In this document: piece by piece, positions 10,917-21,977 of the stretch
Layout of the letters: each line of letters starts with the position of its first letter
How positions within the stretch are numbered: position 1 is the stretch's first letter
Source of the DNA: Calendula officinalis
Lineage: Eukaryota > Streptophyta > Magnoliopsida > Asterales > Asteraceae
NCBI GenBank assembly: GCA_963853835.1
Contig: OY970820.1
Span: forward strand, 75,202,909 to 75,266,908
DNA length: 64,000 nucleotides
Direction of reading: 5' to 3'
Program-made: the position numbers and the translations under genes
Notes under the pieces: model-generated
What the model was told of the DNA's origin: nothing
The model's input: the letters and a program-made list of their open reading frames with translations, nothing else
Databases searched by the model: none

Positions 10917-11602
10917 TGTAGGAAAACCCTGTAGTATTCACATGGCGGAACTTGAATACCACATCCTGGATCTCTACTAGACAATGAGATCACGAGAAGA
11001 AAGAGATGATGAACATTACCTTTAGATTGCTAAAGAAGTGATCCACCTCTACTGCACCACCTGGACACGCTGCAAGACCGCGTTGTACCAACAAAGTATC
11101 ACACAAAGGCTTGTGTGTGTGTGTGTTCGGTCGAACACTAAAACCGAAACCCCTAGGGTTCTTTTCGGTCGACTTCGGCCGAGAGAGAGGAGAGGGAGAT
11201 TAGGGTTTTGAGTGTGTAAAGTGATTAACCCCTAAACCCTCACATAAGCCCTTTATTTATAAGGCTAGATGTTACGGTTTAGTCCTTGGAGTTTAATTAT
11301 GATTAATCTCATAATTAAAGTTCCTATTAACATTTTAAACCCTTGGACTTTTACTAGTTAATTAATAGACTATTAATTAACTGTCCGTTAAATACTTAAC
11401 CTAATATTTAACCATCACACAAATAATAATTAACTTATTATTATTTATTCTCTTCTTTACAATTAACTTAACTAGTTAATTATTACACACAACTTACTTT
11501 ATTCGGTTGTCCATTATTGGGTATGTAGTGGTGTGACCCTTTAGTGTCTTATAATACTGGACACGGTGACACGTGTACTTATCTGTGCACATAAATCCTT
11601 CA
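10917..11602 (-). mobile_element. Solo LTR inserted in the LINE ORF2
   Basis: The 686-bp insert starts TGTAGGA and ends TCCTTCA, so it has TG...CA ends and short inverted termini. The flanks are GGAGC (10912-10916) and ATAGC (11603-11607). These would be a 5-bp target-site duplication with two changes. Without the insert plus one flank, the LINE reading frame is continuous. Read on the minus strand it has a TATAAATA box (near 11256-11263) followed by a pyrimidine-rich leader, as in an LTR promoter. No internal region or second LTR is present, so recombination to a solo LTR is the likely history. Confidence 0.75.
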
Positions 11603-12962
11603 ATAGCAACTTAGGGCTCAGTGTTTTTTGGGGGAAGTAATGGTACTGATAAGAAGATGAGTTGGGTGAAATGGAACGATTGCTTGGCGAATAAAAGTGA
11701 AGGCGGATTAGGAATTACTAGTCTTGAGGCTTTAAACCTTGCTCTTATTTATAAGTGGCGGTGGCGGTTCTTTAATGAAGGCGAGCTGCTTTGGTGTCGG
11801 GTTATTAAATCTATTTATGGCATTGAAGGTGGTTTTGTTAACCCGACTTACCCGCAACATAAAAAATGTATTTGGTTTAAAATTATTGGGTCCGTTAATT
11901 TTTTACACGATAAGCATATTATTGACCACAATGCTATTCAATATAAATTGGTGAATGAGGAGTCTATTCGGTTTTGGTTTGATAGATGGATAGGGCCGGT
12001 TCCTTTAGTCCATATGTTTAATCGCTTATTTCGGCTTGAATTGAATTCATTTTGTAAAGTAAGTGATAGATGGCGGAATGGGTTATGGGTTTTTAATTGG
12101 AGGAGAAATATTAGAGGTGGTGTTGAACAAGAGCAATTAGATAATCTTGTGTCTCTTTTATGTGGGAGGTCGGTTAGTGTTGGTAGAGATAAAGTTACTT
12201 GGAATTTGGGTGATCATTGTTCTTTTTCGGTAGGTGATGCTAGACGCCATATAAGTTCGATTTTGTATCCCGGGTTTCAAACTAGGAGAAATATTAGAGG
12301 TGGTGTTGAACAAGGGCAATTAGATAAATCTTGTGTCTCTTTTATGTGGGAGGTCGGTTAGTGTTGGTAGAGATAAAGTTACTTGGAATTTGGGTGATCA
12401 TTGTTCTTTTTCGGTAGGTGATGCTACACGCCATATAAGTTCGATTTTGTATCCCGGGTTTCAAACGGACTTTTGTTGGTATAATTCTATACCGATAAAA
12501 GTAAATGTCTTTATGTGGAGATTGTTTATGGATCGGTTACCAACTAGATTTAATTTGTCTAGAAGGGGAATGGAAATTGATTCTATTATGTGCCCAACTT
12601 GTAACGATTATGTGGAGTCGAGTTCTCATATTATGTTCTCCTGTTCGGTTGCTAGCCAAGTTTGGGATTCAATTTTCAAGTGGTGCGATATTGGGAGGGT
12701 TCCGATAGCTTGTGTTCGAGATTGGCGGGAGTATGGAGATCGGATGTCAAATGTAAATGATCGCAGGTTGAAGTTTCGTATGATCGGTTTCGTTACGTGT
12801 TGGTTTTTATGGCGTTTTAGGAACTCTTTGTTGTTTGATAGTGGTAGAGTGCATAAGTCGGAGTTGTTTGATTATATTCGTCTTTTTTCTTTTTCTTGGA
12901 TCACTCATAGGAGTCAAAAGTTTAAGATTCCGTGGGTTGATTGGTTGAGACTCCCTTTGTAA
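11603..12962 (+). pseudogene. LINE ORF2, 3' part with zf-RVT region
   Basis: Coding resumes with FFGGSNGTDKKMSWVKW and GGLGITSLEALNLALIYKW, the usual sequence after the RT thumb of plant L1 ORF2. The C-terminal part has the zf-RVT signature: FMWRLFMDRLPTRFNL, then CPTC, SSSHIMFSC and VW. A 183-bp tandem duplication (12101-12466) breaks the frame, because the second copy carries an extra base in its AAATC run. The last part (12333-12962) is read in the shifted frame and ends with a TAA at 12960-12962. Confidence 0.8.
12101..12466. repeat. 183-bp tandem duplication inside the LINE
   Basis: 12101-12283 is repeated at 12284-12466. Both copies start with AGGAGAAATATTAGAGGTGG and end at CGGGTTTCAAAC. 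They differ at only a few positions plus a one-base insertion, so the duplication is more recent than the LINE itself. Confidence 0.9.
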
Positions 12963-13010
12963 TTGTGGTTGTTTATAATCTAGCTTTTTGCTAGACTCTA
13001 GTTTTTTTTT

Positions 13011-13521
13011 ATAAAAGGTTGGTGCGGAGGTCTTCAGGAGGGTGATGACAATGCCGAAGCTCTACCCGTTGCCTTCTTTTAGCCGAGGGACTATGAGCGC
13101 AACAAAGTCTATAAACTAAAGACGTCTAGTGTAATAAACAAAGTTTAGTAATAAGTGATATATCACATAAGTTTTTCGTATAATTTACATTAAGTCGTAA
13201 AACAAATGCTCTTCTATATAAAAAATATATTAAGAAAACAATTTAGGATTCTCTGTGAATCATATAAGTGAGTAGAGAAAATGAGAAATTGAGAATCCTT
13301 TTGGAATTTAAGATTCAGTTATTTTCTTAGAAATTTTTTAAAACCACGGTTTGGGAAAGTAGATTATTAAAATGAGCCGGTTAGATCGATAGTTATATCT
13401 AGATTGGTCAGGACCAACCGATTAGAAATAATAATTTGATTTTTAAAAATTCGATATATAAAATAGACATATATGTCTATTATTATATATATATTTTAGA
13501 ATTTGAAAATTATAAAATGCA
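13011..13521. other. AT-rich spacer, no gene seen
   Basis: Apart from a short GC-richer patch near 13018-13110 (possibly LINE 3' tail or flank), nothing recognisable was found. Sequence just before 13522 reads like the end of an intron (TGCAG). Confidence 0.4.
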
Positions 13522-13908
13522 GGCAGTTGAAAACTGGGTTGAAGACAGAGCAGTTTTACCAATTGAAAATTCTCTTGGTGGTAGCATACACATAAACTAT
13601 GATCTTTTACTTCGTCATAGGTTACATATTGTTGTAGAAGTGGAATTGTTTGTCAACCCCTGTTTGTTATCAAATTTCATGGTGTTCAAATTGAAGAGAA
13701 TGAAAGGGTTCTCAGTCATCCACAAGTATGCTGTAATGTTAATGATAACCTTTTTTCCCCCTATTTAGTTTAGTTTGAATTTTGATGAATATATGTGATA
13801 AATTTGCAATTTGCATGCTCTTGCTCAGTGTGAGCACACATTAACAAGGTTACAGGTGGTTAGGGAATGTGTAGATGATACAGCTGGCGCTGCACAGGCA
13901 ACTCACTG
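13522..13908 (+). pseudogene. Arogenate/prephenate dehydratase remnant
   Basis: 13522-13660 encodes AVENWVEDRAVLPIENSLGG followed by SIHINYDLLLRHRLHIVVEV, the substrate-binding core of the prephenate dehydratase domain (the family makes phenylalanine in plastids). A frameshift near 13665-13680 precedes GVQIEENERVLSHPQ. After an intron-like gap (donor GTATGC following CCACAA) the next block at about 13813-13900 reads ALAQCEHTLTRL and VVRECVDDTAGAAQ. The expected acceptor AG before that block is changed to AT, several residues are missing after TRL, and GC stands where the next donor GT is expected. The N-terminal and ACT-domain regions were not found. The retained intron points to a decayed genomic copy of an intron-bearing ADT gene, not a retrocopy. 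Confidence 0.8.
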
Positions 13909-14812
13909 ATTAAAATGTGTTTCGGGTCAATCAAACCCGACCCATCTAAATTCTAATGTATTTAATTTTTTTGCTGTAACGAAACAATCAAATTGCTTTA
14001 TGCTGTTTAATTAATTAACAGGGCCTGAAGTAAATCATGTAGTAGTGCTGAGAGTAAAGCATGTTGTGAAAAAAGGGGAATGTTGCATAGTTGATGGCCA
14101 ATTTTTAATCTAATTTCTGTACAACCTCTTCCTAAATGACAATTACTATGCCAGTTTTTAGCTTATTAAAGGTAATAGTAAGATTAAGATGTTACTCACG
14201 ATCTTGGACCAATTTGTGATATTTATGTTTTCATGCCCAATTTAGGATAATATGGGGTGCGAGCCCCTGCTTAAAACTGGTGAACGGGCCGAAATAGAGC
14301 ATGACTCGGATCAATTTTGTGCAATAAGCATGCCTGGTGGAGAATTTTTGTAACACAAATATTCCAATATCCTTCATATATATTTTTTATTTTCACTATG
14401 TTTTACATATTTTTAATTAAACATATTTTTGATCAAAAATTTGAAGATTATGTTCGGCTGGAAAAGGCAGAAAGAGTCTTCATATATCATGTTTAATTCC
14501 TCCTTTGTCTCATGTTAGTGTTTTGTTATTGTGCAATGTTTTATTAATCAGACAGCAGCATTGCAGGCTTGCAGCAACCAAGCTCTTCAGGCGGTTCGGT
14601 CTAGTTTGCGCACATGCCTACTTTTGATCATATTTAGGATAATGTAATGGAATAAATCCAAACTTATTGTTTGACCCGTTTCGGGAGTTTTCAAATTGAC
14701 CCGTTCAGGCCCGACCATAGCCAATAAATCTGCGAAGAACATGCTAATAAGAATTTGCAAATTAGGTATTTTTCTTTCCTTTAATCTTTTGATTCGTTTC
14801 TGTATTTAGTAT
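13909..14812. other. Non-coding flank between the ADT remnant and Copia-1
   Basis: No open frame or domain could be supported. It may contain further decayed ADT introns and exons, but no dehydratase motif was recognised. Confidence 0.4.
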
Positions 14813-14817
14813 ATATG

Positions 14818-15774
14818 TGTTAGTCCCCAGACTAAGTATACAAGATTTGATGATCGATAGCTAAGAAGAATAATATCAGCTGTAGTATGTATCTCAGCTG
14901 AAGCAAGTATATGCAATAAACCTTCAGCTGAGTACGTACTTAGCTCTAGGAAAACAAGTCAAATCAGCAGCTATAGAAGAGTGTTCATTCGAAGTCTATG
15001 GCCAAAGGGAAAAGACAAGAAGAAGATCATCCAGCTGATTGTGGAATCAGCTGATGGTACCTGCTGCAGATAAAGACTTAGTGGAAATGTTCTTGACACT
15101 TTGAACATTTCCCCTTCCCGCTCAAATAAGAAGAAACCGATGAAGATCTTCTATTTTGGAATAGAAGATAATATGTCAGTACATCATCGTTTGTCCCTCC
15201 AAGCATGTAAACGGAAAGTCAACTACTTTTGTACTATCATAGTACACCTTTTCACTGTGCGTCAGAAAAGGTAGCAAAAGGAGTTGACACAAAGTACACT
15301 TGAGACTATAATCTATGCAAGTGCATTTAATGTTTCCGTGGATAAGTCTACATCGACGAATGATATGTTTACACGTCGAGTATCTTGTGGACAAAGGAAC
15401 ACGGATCTTGGGCTATATATAGAGACGTAAATGCTTGCATTTACACACACCTTTTAGAATTCATAGCACAAGAACATTCTCTTAGAGTTTGTTATTGTCT
15501 GATATTAACTCCTTCGTAGTTATTACTCAGACATTCAATATCAGTTGTTAGTATCAGCTGATATAAACTCTCCTTGCATTATCTTCTAGTTTGAGCGAAC
15601 AAAAGTGTCACTTCAAGTATAGAGTTTTAGTTAGTGTGTACTATCTATTTCCGCAAACTTTGTACTGTATTAAGTTGTTTTAATAAACTCTTAATTATTG
15701 AAATCTTGTGTGTTCTTTATCTTATCGTCTTCACTTGTCATAACGCAACACATTTGTGTTGTTGGGATCCAACA
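14818..15774 (+). repeat. Copia-1 5' LTR
   Basis: It begins TGTTAG and ends CCAACA. It holds six CAGCTG palindromes (see the separate entry), a strong TATATATAG box at about 15414-15421, and a perfect hairpin ATCTTCTATT/AATAGAAGAT just before 15170. The TATA box defines the likely U3/R promoter. Confidence 0.95.
14877..15560. promoter_or_regulatory. CAGCTG palindrome cluster in Copia-1 LTR
   Basis: CAGCTG occurs at 14877, 14895, 14925, 15032, 15048 and 15555, mostly inside (T)CAGCTGA. Five of the six lie upstream of the TATA box. About 30 more copies are scattered through the coding and spacer sequence of the same element, including 21503, 21537, 23087, 24134, 24399, 24602, 57373 and 57386. 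One per 4 kb is expected by chance. Function is unknown. Confidence 0.7.
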
Positions 15775-15776
15775 AC

Positions 15777-15788
15777 TGGTATCAGAGC
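15777..15788 (+). other. Copia-1 primer-binding site
   Basis: TGGTATCAGAGC begins two bases after the LTR. It is complementary to the 3' end of initiator methionine tRNA, the usual minus-strand primer of plant Copia elements. Confidence 0.9.
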
Positions 15789-15828
15789 AAGTGTCAAAGT
15801 TGTCTTCCATCAACTTTGAGCATCTGTT

Positions 15829-18246
15829 ATGGCTGAACCTACAACATCCGATCTTCCATCATCTGGAAAACCTCCCAAACTCACTCAAACCAACTATCCC
15901 ATGTGGAAAACTCGTATGTTATCTCACATGGTTACCTATCACCCAAAACTTCAAGACAATATAACGATAGGAAAACACATTCCCAAAACCCTTATCCCTG
16001 GTACCCCCGAAATACCAGAACACTATGTTGTGAAATCTGAAGCTCAATGGACAGACGCTGAAAAACGTCTTGTTCATCTTGAGAACAAAGGAAGGGATAT
16101 GCTTTTTCAAGCAGTTGGTGATGAACTGTATCACAATATTCAATTTTATGACTCAGTCAAAGAGATGTGGGAAAGGTTGGCTGAAGTGTATGAAGGCACA
16201 TCCGTTGTGCGTGAACACAACAAAAACATGCTCATCCATGACTACGAGCTGTTTAAAGCCAAACCTAGTGAGACAATAGCTCAAACATTCAACCGTTATA
16301 ACATTATGTTAAATGAGCTAAAGTCTCATGGGGTTGAAAAGGACGATATGTCCAAGATGTGTAAGTTTATGGCAGCTCTTCCCTCTAAATGGGCTACCAT
16401 TATAACTTGCATGAGTATATCTCCCACGTTAAAAGATTATACTCTTTCCTCTCTCTATGGCATGTTTCTAAGCCATGAGAGAACTGTACTCAGCAAATTT
16501 CAACCTCCAAAGGACTCCAAAGTGAGCTCCTCAGGATCCTCAGCTGCTCTTGTTTCTCTAAAGAAACCCAGCAGAATTGAATATCCTCCCTCAGATGATG
16601 AAGCTGACCAAACTTCAGATGTTGATCTGTTCAACATACCTGAGGTCAGCATCGAAGAGATTGATGAAGACGAAGATAATGAAGCCCTTATAACTGAGCT
16701 TGCCCTACTTGTCAAAAATAGAAAATTTTCCCAAGGCAAATCGGGCTCCTCAGCTAGAGGCTCAAGTAGCAGACCTATCTCATTAGTTGTACCTTCCAGA
16801 TCCTCTAGAAATACTCATGATATCTCTGAGATAACATGCTACAACTGCAACAAGAAGGGACACTATGCTAACGACTGCAAGCAAAATAAAGCTAGTTCAT
16901 CCTCTTCAAGTGGTGAGTCCATTGAAGAAAAGTACAAAAAGCTACAAGCCTTCACCAAAAAGATCCTAGAGGAAAAGAAGGCACTTGAAGGCAAAGTTGC
17001 TGACAAGGGTCTCGTAGCTGAAACTCACGACTGGGCTGACTCTGGTGACAGCTCATCTGATGATGATGAACCAATGGCCACAATGTGTTTGATGGCTCGT
17101 GCTGATGAAAGTATTACAACTGATGATGCTGGTTCATATCAATGGGTCAACATAGTTCACAAAAAGGTATCTTCTCTAACCTCTGCTGAGGCTTCTGAAG
17201 CCAACGATATTGTTGATTCCAGTATCTGTGACTTGCACTTCATTGATCAGCTGAAAGGTGAATGTTTGGATAAACACAGTGCTATTCTTCGTGAAAACGC
17301 ATTTTTAAAAGAAAGATTAATTAATCACAAAACTTTAAAAGAAGAACTTTCTGAAACAAAATTTATAAACTCAGTTCTTCAACACGATCTTAATGAAAAA
17401 GTTAAAGAACTGGAAGCAATTAAAAAGATTTGTGAATCATGGTCTCGATCATCCAAACGTGTGAGTGAGTGTGTCAACTCACAGATTCATAGTCAAGTAC
17501 AAGCTGTATTAGGAGGAGATTTCCTTGCTGCAGCTGCAGTACCTGACAGCAGTACGGATGATCCGTACTACTCAATAGCTGATGCTTTTGTGCCAGCTAA
17601 AGAGTTGGTTTTTGGTTCCTTTGTTAAGTCTACCAAAACCTATGCTACTGAGATGTCCACACAAGAACCTTCTGAAACTACTGGAGAAGAGTCATCTGCT
17701 GACTCCTCTGCCATAGTGGTTAGGACCCCTACAATAGTCATTGTTGAACCAAGTAAGTCTATCTTGGGTTCCGCGTTTGCTGCTTCTGCTAGACCTCAGA
17801 AGAAGACTAGCAAGACAACATGAAAGAAAGCTGTTCTTACACCCTCCAAGGGTGAGCCAGTTGGAGTTCGTACTCGAGTTGCAAAGAACAAAGGTAAGAG
17901 TGTTACTAAAAACACTCAAAGTCCTTCTTCAGCTGTGTCTGTCAAACGGCTGAAAGGAAAGGTCAGCAAGCTGACATCACTCGTGCAAACTCTGACTATC
18001 TCAGATAATCAGAAAGGGATTTTGGGTCCAGTACCTAGACCCACTGCCTCGCCTTCCACTCCACTACAAAAGAACAGAAAATGTTATAAGTGTGGAAATC
18101 GTGGACATATGGCAAGCGAGTGTGATAGCACAAGCTTAAGACCTTCTTCAACTTCATCTTGTGAGTCCATTAAGAACCCAACCCCTGTGAGTTCCAGCAA
18201 GAAATCTGAAGGACCCATAGAGGTGTGGGTTCCCAAAAAGAACTAA
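15829..18246 (+). pseudogene. Copia-1 gag
   Basis: One frame, open from the ATG at 15829 except for a TGA at 17821-17823. The N-terminal half (about residues 20-220) is a UBN2-type capsid region (PMWKTRMLSHM, MWERLAEVYEGTS, TFNRYNIMLNELKSHGV, FMAALPSKW). A first zinc knuckle, CYNCNKKGHYANDC, is near residue 340. Then come acidic and Ser-rich linkers, a coiled-coil stretch (about 17270-17450), and a second knuckle CYKCGNRGHMASEC at about 18085-18125. It ends VWVPKKN-stop, an ending shared with the gag frames of Copia-2 and Copia-3. The segment from 17167 may be an intron (separate entry). Confidence 0.9.
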
Positions 18247-18267
18247 CTCTTTTAAACTTATGTGCAG
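17167..18267 (+). other. Candidate intron across the gag extension of Copia-1
   Basis: AAG|GTATCT at 17166/17167 and TTATGTGCAG|GG at 18267/18268 are both in phase 0. Splicing would fuse the N-terminal gag to the protease frame, bypassing the TGA at 17821 and the gag stop. Donor and acceptor positions correspond to those in Copia-2 and Copia-3. In this copy the third codon after the acceptor is a TAA, so the spliced product would also be broken. Splicing is inferred only. Confidence 0.5.
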
Positions 18268-19621
18268 GGTGATTAAAGCAAACACGTCTGGTACTTAGAC
18301 AGTGATTGCTCAAGACATATGACTGGATACAAATTCATGCTTGAAGAGTTCGAAGTTTGTGCTGGTCCTCCAGTAATTTTTGGTGATAATGGTAGAGGCT
18401 TAACTGAAGGCTATGGATCCATCTCTAATGGATCTGTAAAGATCATAAGAGTTGGTTATAATCAGCATTAGCCAACTATGTGATGCAGAGTTCTCAGTAA
18501 ACTTTAATAAATACAGAGGAACGGTGACAAATAAAAGTGGAAAAGTAGTGCTTATAGCACCAAGAAACAACCATGTATATACACTTGACATGAATCCTCA
18601 AAACCAAGAAGTTTGTCTATTCTCTCACTCCATTGAAGAGCTAAATTGGCTGTGGCATAAAAGGCTATCTCACTTAAACTTTAAAAACATATCTAAGTTG
18701 TCCCGAGGACAGTTAGTGAATGGTTTGCCACAGATCAAGTATGAAAAAGATAAGCTTTGTTCAGCTTGTGAACAAGGCAAACAACATAAAAGCTCCTTCA
18801 AATCAAAGCAATGTTTTTCCATCGACAACTGCCTACACATGCTTCATATGGATCTCTTTGGTCCTATGAGCACTGAAAGTCTAGGTGGAAAGAAATATAC
18901 ACTTGTTATCGTTGATGAATACTCACGATATACTTGGTTTATATTTCTTCGTAACAAAAGTGATGCATCTGATGAAATCATCAAATTCATCAAGAAGATG
19001 GACTTTCTAAATGTGTCAAGAGTAAAGCAGCTGAGATCAAACAATGGTACTGAGTTCATAAATCGTACATTGGAAGACTTTTGCTCAGAAGTTGGGATCT
19101 CACAAAATTTTTCAGCCGTTAGAACACCTCAACAGAATGGTGTTGCTGAAAGAAGAAATAGAACCCTAATAGAAGCTGCAAGAACAATGCTTGCTGAGTC
19201 AAACACGCCAAAGCAATTTTGGGCAGAAGCTATTAACACAACTTGTTTTACTCAAAACATGCCTCTCTATGTGAAGAGACACAAGAAAACTTCTTATGAG
19301 ATTCTCCGTCAGAGGAAACCTTATATCGGTTTCTTTCATGTCTTTGGTTGTGTGTGTTTTGTGTTAAACACACGAGATCAGTTGAGTAAGTTCGACTCTA
19401 AAGCTGATGAAGCAATTTTCTTGGGGTACTCCACTGTATCTAAGGCATACAAAGTTTTCAACAAAAGAAGACAAACATTGGAAGAATCTATAAATGTTAC
19501 TTTTGAAGAGCACTCTAAAGCCTTAAATCCCACCTCTGCTGAATCATCTGATGCATTTCAGAGATCAGCTATACCACCTTCTAATGATACAGTCGAAGCA
19601 TTCAATAAACGATTCAGATGA
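18268..19621 (+). pseudogene. Copia-1 protease and integrase part of pol
   Basis: Protease starts at WYLDSDCSRHMTG (about 18289-18327); the normal DSG active-site triad reads DSD here, and a TAA lies just upstream. A frameshift at about 18450-18470 leads into the frame 18452-19621, which has the GAG-pre-integrase zinc site (H-x-H in LWHKRLSHLNF, C-x2-C in CSAC) and the integrase core. The core shows HMDLFGP, then RSNNGTEF where the second catalytic Asp is Asn, and PQQNGVAERRNRT. The integrase C-terminal part ends in a further frameshift before RT. Two catalytic substitutions make this copy non-functional apart from the frame breaks. Confidence 0.9.
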
Positions 19622-20005
19622 TACATCCCATGATGCTCCCACATATCTTGTAGATATTGCAGCTGTCCAACAAGAAATTCCAACAGCTAGAGCATCATCC
19701 AAGGCTATCTCTAAGCCACCTCTTCACACTTCAAAAAGATTTGTTCAAAATGAAGTACTCAATCCTGCTGAGCATTCAACCTCTCATCAAGGATAAAATT
19801 CTGCTGAATCCTCTTCCTCTTCAGCCGCTCCTCAATCCAAGTGGACCTTAGAGCATCCAATTGAATTAATCATTGGAGATCCACAACAAGGAGTGGTCAC
19901 AAGAAGTAAGGCATCATGTAATCTTTGCCTATGGTCGTGTTTCTTAGCAGCTGAAGAACCAAAGAATATCAAAGCTGCATTGGATACTCCAGCTGGATTC
20001 AAGCG

Positions 20006-21478
20006 ATGCAGGAAGAACTTAACCAATTTGAGGTCAAAAAAGTATGGCAGCTGGTGCCCCCACCAGCTGGTAAGACAATAATTGGTACCAAATGGGTATT
20101 TAGGAACAAAATGGATGAAGAAGGTGTGGTTATTCATAACAAGGCTAGACTTGTTGCACAAGGATATAGACAGGAGGAAGGAATCGATTTCGATGAAACA
20201 TTTGCTCCAGTAGCAAGGCTTGAAGCTATAAGAATATTTTTAGCCTATGTTGCTTATAAGAACTTCACAGTTTTTCAGATGGACGTGAAGAGTGCATTCT
20301 TAAATGGTAAATTGCAAAAGGAAGTCTACGTGAAACAACCCCCAGGTTTTGAAAATCCTAAATACTTAGACTACGTGTATAAGTTGGATAAGGCACTGTA
20401 TGGGTTGAAACAAGCTCCTCGTGCATGGTATGACACTCTTTCCACGTTCCTTATAGCAAATGATTTCACCAGGGGAAAGATTGATAAAACCTTATTCATT
20501 CGTAAAATCAAAGGTGATATCATTCTTGTTCAAATTTATGTGGATGACATAATATTTGGTGCTACTGATGAAAAGCTTTGTAGATGTTTCGCTAAACTTA
20601 TGTCTACAAAGTATGAGATGAGTATGATGGGTGAATTAACATATTTTCTTGGCTTACAAGTTAAGCAATCTAAAAATGGAATTTTCATAAATCAAGAAAA
20701 ATATATCAAAGATCTTTTAAGGAAATTTGATATGAATTCATCATCATCCATGAAAACTCCTATGGCTCCTCCGAATGATCTAGACGCTGATACAACTGGG
20801 AAATCAGTTGATATCACATTCTACAGAGGAATCATTGGGTCGTTGCTCTATCTCACCGCCAGCAGACCATATATTATGTTTGCTACTTGCATGTGTGCTA
20901 GGTATCAAGCTGATCCTAGAGAATCTCATTTAATAGCCACTAAGAGAATTTTGAGGTACCTTAAAGGTACTCCAAGCCTAGGTCTTTGGTATGCCAAAGA
21001 CTCCGGGTTTGATCTAATTGGTTATTCAGATTCAGACTTTGTAGGTTGCAAGATGGATAGAAAGAGCACCACCGGAGGATGTCAGCTGCTTGGTGGGAAG
21101 CTAGTCAACTGGACAAGCAAGAAACAAAATACTGTTTCTACCTCCACATCTGAAGCAGAATATGTTGTTGCTGGAAGCTGTTGTGCTCAAGTCCTTTGGA
21201 TGAAGAATCAGCTGGTTGATTTTGATATGAACTTTTGCAAAGTTCCCATCTACTGCGATAACACAAATGCTATTGCAATCACCAACAACCCAGTTCTTCA
21301 TTCCAGAACCAAACATATTGATATAAGGTATCATTTCATTAGAGATCACATTGAACAAGGTGACGTTGAACTTCATTTTATTTCAACAGACCTACAGCTA
21401 GCTGATTTATTCACTAAGCCTTTAGATGAAAAACGTTTCAATTTTTTAATCAGCAAGCTGGGTATGTTAAATGCTTAA
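20006..21478 (+). pseudogene. Copia-1 reverse transcriptase and RNase H
   Basis: An uninterrupted frame covers RT from TKWVFRNKMDEEG through MDVKSAFLNG (catalytic Asp present) and YVDDIIFG. RNase H follows, with YSDSDFVGC, DRKSTTGG and STSEAEYV, and the conserved tail DLFTKPL. The product would copy element RNA inside cytoplasmic particles. This stretch is intact, but it is cut off from protease and integrase by frameshifts between 19551 and 20006, so it is classed as part of a dead pol. Confidence 0.92.
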
Positions 21479-21977
21479 ATCAACTGCTGAAGTACTATCA
21501 ACAGCTGATAAGTTCACCTTGTCATTTAGTACATTCAGCTGACTAAAAACGTTTCAATTTAATCAGTCAGCCGAATAAAATATCTCAAAATGATAACTTA
21601 TCAAGTTTTATAAGTAAAAACGTTTGGTTCTCCTTGAAAAGGCATCTTTTTATCCCTATCCACACGTTCTCTATGGCAAATATTTCCAGGCATTTATGAG
21701 GGATTGACACCTCTGACACAGAAACGGCTCCACTACCCCCTCTCTGTCTCATCCAACCAACTTTTTCGCATGAAAACCAACATTTCCATAGTTGGTTTGT
21801 AACTATCCATTTATGGTCCGGTTTATTTTCAAATGTTTACCCCAAACCGTCCCATAATCCCCGATAAATACCCATCCATAACCCACTTCATCTTCATCAC
21901 TCCCAAACTTCTCTCTCAAATTTCCTCTAAAAAAACCCTTTATCCTCAAGCTTTTATCTTTCTTCCCTCTCCCAAAA
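21479..21977 (+). other. Copia-1 spacer between pol and third ORF
   Basis: No coding sequence was seen. CAGCTGATAA and TTCAGCTGAC lie at about 21503 and 21536, close to the pol stop. The later part (21780-21970) is C/T-rich like a plant 5' leader, which would suit a separate transcript for the third ORF. Confidence 0.4.

Larger units (their letters stand above)
6785..13010 (+). mobile_element. L1-type LINE, decayed, with a solo-LTR insertion
   Basis: Two ORFs in the plant L1 order are visible: an ORF1 with an RNA-recognition motif, and an ORF2 with AP-type endonuclease, reverse transcriptase and a C-terminal zf-RVT cysteine/histidine region. The ORFs hold several stops and frameshifts, a 686-bp insertion (10917-11602) and a 183-bp internal duplication. 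The 5' limit is set roughly at the leader before 6888, and the 3' limit near the T-rich stretch after 12995. No target-site duplication was recognised, so both ends are approximate. Confidence 0.85.
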
